In this document: piece after piece, positions 56,101-64,000 of the stretch
Position numbering within the stretch: the first letter of the stretch is position 1
Layout: the number at the start of each line of letters is the position of its first letter
Source of the DNA: Blepharisma stoltei
Taxonomy: Eukaryota; Ciliophora; Heterotrichea; Heterotrichida; Blepharismidae
Length of the DNA stretch: 64,000 bases
NCBI GenBank assembly: GCA_914767885.1
Contig: CAJZBQ010000044.1
Coordinates: 1-64,000, forward strand
Direction: 5' to 3'
Position numbers and translations under genes: made by a program
The notes under the pieces: generated by a model
Told to the model about the DNA's origin: nothing
The model's input: the letters and a program-made list of their open reading frames with translations, nothing else
Databases searched by the model: none

Positions 56101-57316
56101 AAAGCTTGCTGTATCAATCCCAGCGTCGGATCCAACAAATACCTATCTCCTACCGCCTCTATAAGCCTAGAAATCAATCTTCTGCCTATTTTGGCATAGT
56201 CCATTTCCAGGTCTCCTTCTTCGTCATCTTTATCCTGAAACCCTTCTTCAGGCACTTTTCACGCCTCATCGATTTCTTGGTCAATCCCAACCATCATTTC
56301 CATAATCTTCGAAATCGTCTGAACTGCCAGCTGGACATTCTGATGTATTACCTTTGGCATCCTTTCACATACGCATACAATGAATTCCAAGGCTAAATTT
56401 TTGCTTGAAATATCAAGGCCTTGTTTATTACAAAGGTGATGGATCAGCTCAAAACAGTGTAGAATGGACGGTTTAAATATTTTTGGCTCACTGTCTACAA
56501 GTTCTCGGAGGAGCTCTAAAGATTTATTTCCTGTGTATAAGTCTATAGAAAGAATATAGTCAATGGACTTTAGGATGTCAGGGACAAGATCTTTATAATA
56601 TAAAGCGGTGGCTGTATCTACTATTGAGAGTAAAGAATTTACTGCTTTTAGGCAGGAGGATCGGGTAGAGATGTCTTCGTCGTTTAAAGCGACCTTGAAG
56701 ACTTGGAAAATCTTGTCGTTGCTATCCATGAATTGGTCAAATAAGTAAGGGAACAGTGTTGCTAATACTTCAAGAGCGGAAACTCTGAGCTGCCCACTGG
56801 CTTCTAAAGATCGGTATATGAAAGGTAGAAGCTCATCCCAAGTGCCATTTTTGCCTTCAGAAATCAAGATATTTGAGCCTAGCAGGCCTACAACTTCACA
56901 GATATGCTCTCTGATTTTTCTATTTTCTTCGTTAGAAATTTTGTCAAGCAGCATTTGTTTAGCTAAATTTTGGACTTCTAAAGGTAGTTTATTTCATATG
57001 TCGTGCGTAGTGATTGGGGCGACTAGTTTTTTTATGCTTTTTTAGCTGAGCTTGGCAAAGAAAATATGGCTATTTAGTATAGAAAAGTTTCCTAATTCAG
57101 CTTTTCTAGTATAAGTAAAATGCTTGACAGAGTTTTGACTGATAAATCAGTATTATTCAGATTATAAACTAAGCACATAAACAGCTTCCCAGGCTGCTGC
57201 TGAAGAGCAGCGTTATATTGAGCTTCACACTGCTTTCGAAATGTGTTATTCGATGCCAGAACTCCTGCTAAAAGCTGAGAAACCTCCTGGATTTCCGCCT
57301 CTGTCACTTGTTCCAT
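53140..57316 (-). CDS. IPO5: Importin-5-like karyopherin beta, 1095 aa after IES removal
   Basis: Removing four IESs (389, 344, 82 and 74 bp) gives 1096 codons, very close to the family's usual length of about 1100 aa. HEAT-repeat solenoid: N-terminal LLAGVLASNNTFRKQCE, then LALEFIVCVCERMPK, an acidic insert (DKDDEEGDLEMD), NDWRMTYVALMALSE, HPKVRYAV-like, LRGRVIECI, the acidic SDEEEDEAYNE loop, and VRQAACYGLGIFA near the end. It binds RanGTP and carries ribosomal proteins or histones into the nucleus. TGA is Trp at about 53728 and 56257. It starts 23 bases downstream of the previous gene's stop, extremely compact. Confidence 0.9.
54232..54620. mobile_element. MITE-like IES in the importin gene, 389 bp
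   Basis: TA at 54232-54233 and 54621-54622. Almost identical to 39802-40193: left hairpin, AT-rich core, two right-end direct copies. Removal joins IEVKFL to SGEQNAVQD in frame. Confidence 0.94.
55143..55486. mobile_element. IES in the importin gene, 344 bp, ATCCTTGATCGAACGA family
   Basis: TA at 55143-55144 and 55487-55488. Termini TACTCCCACCCCATCCTTG and TAATTCCTCCCTATCTTTG are inverted repeats through GATCGAACGA/GATCAAACGA. A complementary copy (TGTTCTAGGATGGGGG) makes a hairpin at the left end: the same layout as the main MITE family with a different sequence. Removal joins YYKTL to RGRVIECI in frame. Confidence 0.9.
55856..55937. mobile_element. Short IES in the importin gene, 82 bp
   Basis: TA at 55856-55857 and 55938-55939; stops inside. 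Removal joins KVRYAVFHL to IGEASQDYP in frame, as expected for a HEAT repeat. Ends TATGCTAG and TATACTCA are weakly alike. Confidence 0.85.
57033..57106. mobile_element. Short IES in the importin gene, 74 bp
   Basis: TA at 57033-57034 and 57107-57108, with AGCTGA near each end in inverted orientation. Removal gives SSILLILKKLVAPITTHD in frame. Other TA choices nearby are also in frame, so edges may shift by a few codons. Confidence 0.7.
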
Positions 57317-57339
57317 TTTTAGAAATAATAACTACTCAG

Positions 57340-58150
57340 TTAGTTAAGTGAATTAAAGAAATTCGTCCAGTCAGAAACGCTAGTGAAATTATACGCATCA
57401 GGCACCCACACACCGTTTACCAAATATGATGGGACTCCAGGAAGATTTCTTGTTGCGCCATATTTCCATGAAACTCTGGTGCTCCAGTTGACTGTTTGGT
57501 TACTAATTCCCTAGCGGGGCATTGAAAAATCTATTAGAAAATCAAGCCTTTATCTTTCACAAAGAATAAAATATATATGAAAAATTTTACTATAGAAACA
57601 ATTGGATATAATAGTTATAAATTTATGCTTGATGTGTAATATTTGAAGGAAAAATTAATTTTTTTTTCATATAATTTTGATGCTTGCTCATTGCCGAAGT
57701 AAGCGCATTAGTGATACCAGTTATAGGTACTCCTGTTGCAGCGTTGGTGAGCTGAGCAATTTTAGCATTAGCAGTTTGGAAGTCAAGTGTACCAATGCTT
57801 GAAATGAAGGACTGTTGATGGGCAAACCAATAATTCACAAAGTCCATATATTTGGTTCTGTAGTTTTGTTGGATATATCTTCCAGCTTGAGAGACAGGGA
57901 ATGAGAAGAGATTGTATGACATTGGGAATTGATGAATGATCAGTTCTAGCCATCCTTTTTGTGAAGACCAATAACTTAACACAGCTGGAAAGGCTGTAGC
58001 TGATCTTGTATCAAGAAAATCGATAAAAACTTCGAGAGTGTAGTTGGAGCGGGAAGGACCTTGAATGAATCCATCAGAAGGGCTTGGGACTGGGACTACT
58101 TGGATAGCTGCAGCAAGGGAAAGTAAGAAAGCACAAACTATGAGCTTCAT
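57340..58150 (-). CDS. Secreted thioredoxin-fold (DsbA-like) protein lacking CxxC
   Basis: Signal peptide MKLIVCAFLLSLAAA, then a thioredoxin-like strand LEVFIDFLDTRS where DsbA members have CxxC. An all-helical insert follows, then the C-terminal cis-Pro region WKYGATRNLPGVPSYLVNGVWVPDA. With IES 57504-57669 removed it has about 214 aa. No active-site cysteines are visible, so it is probably a non-redox chaperone-like or substrate-binding relative in the secretory pathway. Its stop lies 23 bases upstream of the importin start. Confidence 0.75.
57504..57669. mobile_element. IES in the thioredoxin-fold gene, 166 bp (or 169)
   Basis: TA at 57670-57671 pairs with TA at 57504-57505 or 57501-57502; both joins keep the frame (KHQNY then SNQTVNWSTRVSWKYG). 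Frame-closed AT-rich interior. Confidence 0.72.
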
Positions 58151-59141
58151 ATTTATTTCACCATGTGAAAGTTTAGAAATGGGAATTTAATACAATTTCG
58201 TAATTCCCCATTGTGATTGAACTAAATTTTTATTTAAAAATAATAATCTTTTGATTTTTTTTTAATAAGGCAAAAGAGGAGTGAAAAATTTCCTAACCAA
58301 ATGAAATAATTTTCTGATGCATAATGGCACATTGTGCCAGAATAGAAGGAAATTATCCATGTGGGTTTATTGAGAAAATCTTATGGTAACTGCAGTATCT
58401 GTGGTGAATAGAATTGAAGATTGAAGACTTGAAAAAGAATTAGAAGATCATTTAATTTACGGAATGATAAATTTATATTTAAAATGTTTAAATTGTTGTA
58501 ATTAGCTTGAGATTCATAATAATTATCATTAATTATAAGCCAAAAGATTTTATAATACATTGCACTATTTATAAATCCATTTTAGAAGAGTCAATTTAAT
58601 ACAATGGAGTAAGAGTTTTGTGGAAGAAAGGATAGGAAAATGCATGTGAAAACGATTAGTTTAAGTGTAGATAAGGTTTGAAGGGATTCAAGAAGGATTA
58701 ATAGAAAATCATTAATAAATTAAGATAATCAGAGTATCGGCATTTTGTTAATATTTGAAGCATATAAATCTTTTCTTTTGGCATCCTTGTCTTGCGTTGG
58801 GAGGAGGCTTGACTGGCTGGTATTCATTTGGATTGAACCTTTCTTCTTTGTCTCTTCTGCTAAAAGCACAGCCCATATTTATTATATTCAAAAAGCAATT
58901 GAAATCTCTCACAGATTCTTGCATGTTACACTTGCCAATAATGATAAAATAGCTGCATTTAAATTACCATAAACTTTTGTGGCAAGCATTTTCTTGAAAA
59001 ATTCTTTATATATAATCAATTTCGTAAAATAATAATCTAAATAGGTAAAATATAATGATTTCCCTAATTGGCAAGGATTTTTATAATCTCTAAATAAAAT
59101 TCTGGAAAATAGCTCTTCTCTCAATAATAATTAATTTTATT
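58151..59141. other. Long intergenic region
   Basis: About 990 bases between divergent genes. Mostly AT-rich without repeats. Within it, 58755-58952 (+) holds a 65-codon frame with a hydrophobic, Gly/Leu-rich composition (WHPCLALGGGLTGW) and a second overlapping frame. It may be a small membrane peptide or a gene relic; I cannot tell. Confidence 0.45.
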
Positions 59142-60981
59142 ATGGCAAGTGAAGGGTCAGAAGAAATAGTAAAATTAATCCAAAAAGTAGATCAAGCAGG
59201 ACAATCTCACATACTGCATTACTTACTCGCCCCTTCCGTGAGCGAACAAAAAATTTTGTTCGCTCACGGAGGGAAGCTAATTGTTTTTTTTAAAAATTTC
59301 CAATTTGTAAAAATTAAGAAACAAAAATTAATATTATCTGCGAAATTTATTTTTAAAATGCAAGCTGTTTAAAAATTAAACAGAATTAGTTGAGATTTCA
59401 TTATAATAATTATCATTTATATATCAGATTTTTTTTCATAAAAATTTTTACATTAACAAAATTTTTGTTCGATTACGGAGGGTGGGTTTTTGGGCAAAAA
59501 AAATAGGGATTTTTCCAAAGGTTGTTTGTTCACGGAAGGGGGAGTTAGGAGAATTGGATCGAGAAAAAAAAGAAACCTTATTAGAAGAAATAAAAAGCGT
59601 TGATTTCGGGCTAGTTAGCGAACTCTACAAAACTCATCATGTCGAAGGAGTCAAACAAGCTGAAGAAATCATAATCGAGCCATACCCAAATATCCTAGAC
59701 ATCAGCACTCTATCAAAACAACACCTAAAGAACCTTCACAAAGATGGACTCAAACTGATTGCAGAAGGCAAAGTAGCCGTTTTAATGTTCGCTGGAGGCC
59801 AAGCTACACGTCTCGGAGTTTCTTACCCTAAAGGAATGTATGATATCGGACTACTATCTCACAAATCTCTATTCCAAATTTATTCAGAAAGGCTTATCTC
59901 TCTTCAAACTCTTGCATCAGAATCTTTATCATCCCCAGCCCCACCCATTCCTTGGCTAATTATGACAAACCAAGAGTCCTTGCTGCTTATCCAAAGCTAT
60001 TTCCGCTCAAATGCTTATTTTGGCCTAGACCAGTCCCAGCTTTTTTTCTTCCCCCAAGAAATGCTCCCAGCTATTGATTTTGATGGAAAAATCCTCCTCT
60101 CCCAAAAAAACAAACTCAGCTTGTCCCCTAATGGCAACGGTGGGGTATACGAAAGTTTAGAAAAATCAGGCGGCTTATTGTGGCTCGAAAACAAAAGAAT
60201 TAAATTTTTGCACATTTGTGGAGTTGACAATGCTTTGCTTAAAATTTGTGACCCAAAGTTCATTGGGTATGCAGAAGACCAAGATGTAGATGTGGTAAGT
60301 AAAGTTGTGGCAAAAAAAAGCTATGTCTATTTATAACAAATAAAAAATCTGTCTATTAGATTCTAGTAAAAACTTACTTATATTTATTAAAAATGAGGAT
60401 ATAATGAAGCATGTGGAGTTTTGGCGATGAAAAATTCAAAGCTTTGTGTGGTAGAATATAGCGAGCTTAGTGAAGAAATGGCCAAATCAGTTGATGAAGA
60501 AGGCAAACTGAGGTATTTTGGCGGAAATATTTTGAATCATATTATGAAAGTTTCTTTTATTAGGAGAATTGTGAGTAACCATTTATCTGAATTAAGGTCA
60601 AAATACCATGTGGCTAGAAAAAAGGTACCGCATATTGAAAATGGGCAGGTAGTCACTCCGAATGTCCCAAATGCGCTTAAATTTGAGCTATTTTATTTTG
60701 ACGTGCTAGAATTAGCAGAATCTTCGGCTGCACTATGCTGTGATAGAGACAGCGAATTTTCTCCTGTAAAAAATGCAAGCGGTCCTGATAGTCCTGAATC
60801 AGCAAGAACATTGATAAATAATTTACACTTAAAATGGGTGGAAAAAGCAGGAGGGATTTTACCACAAGGAATTCCTGATGGAATTGTATGCGAAATTTCT
60901 CCTTTGGTCTCTTATGATGGTGAAAATTTGAAATTCTTGGAAAATAAAAAAATTTCTCTTCCGTTTTACCTTTATTACTAA
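59142..60981 (+). CDS. UAP1: UDP-N-acetylglucosamine pyrophosphorylase
   Basis: After removal of IESs 59224-59545 and 60322-60399 the gene has 480 codons (479 aa), the normal family size. It makes UDP-GlcNAc from UTP and GlcNAc-1-phosphate, feeding chitin-like cyst wall, GPI and N-glycan synthesis. Signature nucleotide-binding loop FAGGQATRLGVSYPKGMYDIG; also SPNGNGGVYESL, HICGVDNALLKI, LCVVEYSEL, and EGQVVTPN..KFELFYFDV-type regions. A Gly of the usual LAGGQGTRLG loop is Ala here. Starts at ATG 59142. Confidence 0.94.
59224..59545. mobile_element. MITE-like IES in UAP1, 322 bp
   Basis: TA at 59224-59225 and 59546-59547. Left hairpin TTCCGTGAGCGAACAAAAAA, shortened core and two right-end copies. 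Removal joins HILHYL to GELDREKKE in frame. Confidence 0.92.
60322..60399. mobile_element. Short IES in UAP1, 78 bp
   Basis: TA at 60322-60323 and 60400-60401. Interior closed. Removal gives VVAKKSYNEACGVLAMKN, matching the conserved KxxxEAVGVL region. Confidence 0.88.
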
Positions 60982-61057
60982 CTAAAACATTCTTTATACC
61001 ATTCATAGAATTAAGTTTTATAGACATATTCAGCTGAATTTAATAATAAGATTAGCC

Positions 61058-64000
61058 TTAATATAGTTCTCTTGACTTGGGCCAATCTTCAGCTGGCTTC
61101 CCTTTTTCTTCGATGTATCTCTTTATAGAAAGAGATGGCCCATCTTCGTGTATATCGGTAAGCGCTTTTTCTAAAAATTCTTTAGCTTCTTCCCATTGCC
61201 CGGAAATATAGTCTACATAAGCATGCCTAAACGAGTCAAAGAAATGCTGTGGAATATCTTGTTGCAGTCCTGTGATATCAGAATCCAAAGTAAACATATA
61301 ATCCACACCTTTATGCTGGAAATTCTCAACATTGACTGCATCAAGCTTGGCTAACTTAATTATTCTTAATATAATTAGGCCTTATCTTAGCCAAATAAAG
61401 GCTTTTTCTTTGCAAAATTACCAATTATAATGCAATTTAATCTAATATAGGTTAATTTCCCAATATAATGAGTATCTGGGGCTGGGAGCTCTTTTTCCGT
61501 GATATCAAAAGTATACAACCCAAATGTATTTGGTAAATAATTTACATAAACAGTGTCAATCCTTCTGCAGCAGTTTTTGGCTTTGACTGACAAGTAGCCA
61601 TAGAAGTCTTCACTCATAAGAACAGAGCAGCCATATTCTTTTCTAGCTTCTACTAAGTTGTACCCAACTGAGATGTGAGGGGATAAATAAGCTGGGTCAA
61701 TTTTGAAGTCAGAGCCAATCACCCCTTCTATAGCCCAGCCTATGTGGATTCCAATGGTTAAGTCTGGGGAAAAAGTAGGCCCAAATCGAGAAATAATTCT
61801 GGGGTGAACTTTATATGCCTGGATTTCTGCAGATCTCCTGATTTCAGCTATAGTCTTTATAGTAGAAACTAAAGCACGATTAGCGAGATCAGTGCGCTGC
61901 ATAGCAGGATTGGATAAATCGTCTTCATCAGTGTCCTTTTCACTAACTTCTGGAAGCTTCCAGACCAGCAAAAATGACCCTTGAATGTTTTTAGATACTA
62001 ATCCGCCCCATTCTTTGCAGCATGTATGTATAACATTGCTAAGTTTATTTATAAAAATATGGTATAGGTATTATATAATGGTCTATTAAACGACAAAAAT
62101 TTTTTTTCCAGTATATTAATAGGAAAAAAAATTACCTGAAAATTCGCTGTGTTTATTGAGGATTGCCCAAAATATGGGACTCCTCCTGCAAACATTCAGA
62201 AACCAACGTAAAATTTTCTACTTTTATTACCTGAATTACCAGTGATACTTTATTTCCAGGCCTCATCAAATTAAGCTCCCCTTCCCCACTGGTAATATTT
62301 TTGCTTAAAATATCAGCACCATCTTCCCCAAAAGACAGCTGCAATAGTGCACTTATTTTTGCAACGGTTTCTTCTAGCATATATGTTGACTCTTCTTTCC
62401 TTATATCAGAATCTTCAGTTTTTTCTTCTTTTTCGATCCTTTTCAAAGGATCGTCAGCCAAAGTTTTGATAATTAAAACCATTCTCGTAATAGGCCCAAT
62501 CAGGATTTTTTGTGTATCTGCAGTAAACATGACCGCAGCTACAGTCAAAATCAGCCCTACAAAAAGGGTCGTAAAAATGTTCATCAAAGCGTCGTTTTCG
62601 CTTTGGGTTTTTATATCATATATAAACTGGCGTGAAGAATCAACCCAATCTCTTAGCAACTGTAGCTGGGAGACCCAGTGACCTTGTGGAAGGGAGTTTT
62701 GGAGTTCGATATGCGCATCCGGCTGGGCTTTACTTGGTTTGGTGGAGCGTAAAGTCTGAGCATGCGGACCGCAAATTCACATCCAGGTCATGAGTTCGGA
62801 GTTGGAAAGGGTAGCCCCAAAAATATTAATGGGCTAGTCTTGGTCAATCGGGAACCTTCCCCAGAGTGATACCACGCAGTGCGTCCTTGACTACGAATTT
62901 TCATTTTGGCTGAGAGGTGACCAGAAAAATTTGTTTTTCGAATTTTCTAAAAGCCAAACCGTTGGTGTATGGCACGGTGACCCAAACTTTCTGACTGCCA
63001 GGGAGCATGTTCAGGCCTATGTCTGGTCGGAGCAAGACTTTGAAGGTTGAGAGAGATGCAAACTAGTGGAACCCTTATTGAAGGGAATAAGGATCTTCGG
63101 ATTCAGGCAGGGAGCTTTTCTATAATCTAACTAAATCTAAGTGTAAATTGTAAGGGTTTTTATATCAAATCTAGCATAAGCTTGCAGGTTCTCACACCCT
63201 GAAACTGTTTTGTCTTTGCATTCATCAGGAGTATATACAGCCAGCAGCATTTCGACATCTCTTAGGTTGCATTCAGAGCTGAATTACTTTAATTATTGAG
63301 GTTTTAATTTTTTCGTGGGGCTTAATATCAAAACCACTTTAATTCCAAATTGGTTCGCTGTGAGCATTCTTCCCTATCCCTTTTTATTGGAAGTACTCTT
63401 ATCGCATACAATCTCTCTGTCCAAAGGCTTAATGACTGCGTTCCCTTGCTTTTCACTAACTCCTGAGAGTATGCTGGCTAAGGATCTCTTTCCTTAGGAG
63501 TGCCAAGTACCTAAAAATGAAAGGGTCAAAGCCTCCTAGCCTATGCAGTTGGTCTTCTGGCATAGCTAGATATGGGTTTCCCATGAAAAGCCTCATTTGG
63601 GTTGCTTTTTTGGTCTGACCAAGTAATCTTGGTCAGAACAAAATTGATTAAAAATTTTAATTTGGTCGGACCAAAAAAGCAACCCCTTGGTCAATTCATG
63701 GCCAAATTGGGCTTTTCATGGGGAAAACCCATAAGAATTACTAAGAAAGCTGAGCCTCATAATTATTCTGGGAGAGAACTAATTCCGACGATATCATTTT
63801 ATTATTCATTCAGAGCCGACAGTCTTTCCTGAGCAGTTTTCATCCTGTGTTCATGCAATGCCCGAAAGATCGCTTTTTTTAATAGACCTGATTTCATGGA
63901 TTTCTCCATTTTGAAAATAATCTGGCAAATACATCCATAAGAGAGGGTATTGGGCGCTTTTCCCATCAGTTTCTATTGTGCATAATGTATAGCGATATAC
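61058..64000 (-). CDS. Class III adenylate/guanylate cyclase, 5' end outside the window
   Basis: The catalytic domain reads FTLVSECLQEESHIFINKLSN, GGLVSKNIQGSFLLVWKLP, TIGIHIGWAIEGVIGSDFKIDP and YLSPHISVGYNLVEA, characteristic of ciliate membrane cyclases. A C-terminal WEEAKEFLEKAL helix follows. A membrane helix (IFTTLFVGLILTVAAVMFTA) precedes the domain, with upstream stretches such as CNLRDVEMLLAVYTPDE, GVSEKQGNAVIKPLDREI and AMPEDQLHRLGGFDPFIFR reaching the right edge. Three IESs and a SINE-like element interrupt it. Between about 63280 and 63570 and near 63770 I could not join the frame, so more IESs, an intron or decay must be present. Substrate (ATP or GTP) is not decided. Confidence 0.75.
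61352..61452. mobile_element. Short IES in the cyclase, 101 bp
   Basis: TA at 61352-61353 and 61453-61454, ends TAACTTA and TTAACCTA in inverted orientation. Removal joins DTHYIGKL to AKLDAVNVENFQHKG in frame. Confidence 0.87.
62058..62172. mobile_element. Short IES in the cyclase, 115 bp
   Basis: TA at 62058-62059 and 62173-62174. Removal joins CLQEESHI to FINKLSNVIHTCC exactly where the domain demands; otherwise TAA follows after ILGNPQ. Confidence 0.9.
62619..63153 (+). mobile_element. SINE-like element in the cyclase, 535 bp
   Basis: Perfect target duplication GGGTTTTTATATCA at 62605-62618 and 63154-63167; it contains TA, so TA-to-TA loss restores ENLQAYARFDIKTQSEND. Starts TATATAAACTGGCGTG, contains CTGTAGCTGGGAGACCCAG and ACTTGGTTTGGTGGAGCG, and ends TTTTCTATAATCTAACTAA. 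Full-length relative of 19643-20198. Confidence 0.87.
63571..63731. mobile_element. IES with long inverted repeats in the cyclase, 161 bp
   Basis: TA at 63571-63572 and 63732-63733. Outer arms TATGGGTTTCCCATGAAAAG and inner arms GGTTGCTTTTTTGGTC, both with complements on the other side. Removal joins LSFLSNSY to LAMPEDQLHRLGG in one frame. Confidence 0.8.

Noticed and set aside
63315-63832. Two plus-strand frames near the right edge
   Set aside because: They lie opposite cyclase coding blocks and inside the inverted-repeat IES, with no similarity of their own.

Overview
The window looks like the left end of a germline (micronuclear) chromosome of a heterotrich ciliate close to Blepharisma. 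Four things point there. It opens with about 2.9 kb of (CCCTAACA)n telomere. TGA is read as tryptophan inside many conserved genes, while TAA and TAG stay stops. Two genes carry 15-nt GT..AG introns. Most genes are cut by AT-rich segments bounded by TA whose removal restores the frame, which is how internal eliminated sequences (IESs) behave. Species assignment is inference.

Layout. 1-2935: telomere. 3.1-3.9 kb: decayed 3' end of a REV3-like polymerase zeta gene, its 5' part missing on the telomere side. 3.97-6.65 kb: TTLL tubulin ligase. 6.85-9.08 kb: METTL13-like methyltransferase. 9.5-32.3 kb: a tandem segmental duplication of [METTL13 5' half - kinesin A - kinesin B - kinesin C remnant - coiled-coil gene 5' half], with its junction at 19374-19376. 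Kinesin A of the first unit is intact; the other kinesin copies carry IESs, retroelement-like insertions or frameshifts. 31.6-33.9 kb: intact coiled-coil gene and YJU2-type splicing factor. 34.3-41.1 kb: equilibrative nucleoside transporter, glutamate-receptor-like channel, MutL homolog. 41.1-46.6 kb: RCC1-repeat/RasGAP fusion of about 1829 aa. 46.6-51.8 kb: three tandem aldehyde dehydrogenases. 52.4-58.2 kb: unknown basic protein, importin-5-like karyopherin, secreted thioredoxin-fold protein. 59.1-61.0 kb: UDP-GlcNAc pyrophosphorylase. 61.1 kb to the end: class III nucleotide cyclase running off the window.

Mobile layer. About a dozen IESs belong to one MITE-like family with termini resembling TTACTCCCCCCTCCGTGAGC, up to 389-392 bp and carrying several internal copies of the terminal motif. 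Smaller groups and unique short IESs (74-161 bp) also occur. Six SINE-like insertions have target-site duplications and a shared 5' motif near ATAAAATGGC; a seventh (in the MutL gene) is a likely relative. In the otherwise intact METTL13 gene, in the cyclase and in kinesin B copy 2 the duplicated target contains TA, so TA-to-TA excision would remove the insertion exactly. Two copies in clear pseudogenes lack it. After removing the proposed IESs and introns, TTLL, METTL13, the transporter, importin and UAP all give lengths divisible by three (666, 454, 430, 1095 and 479 aa), an internal check on the boundaries. The genes are mostly housekeeping and do not form an obvious pathway; the interest lies in the genome architecture.
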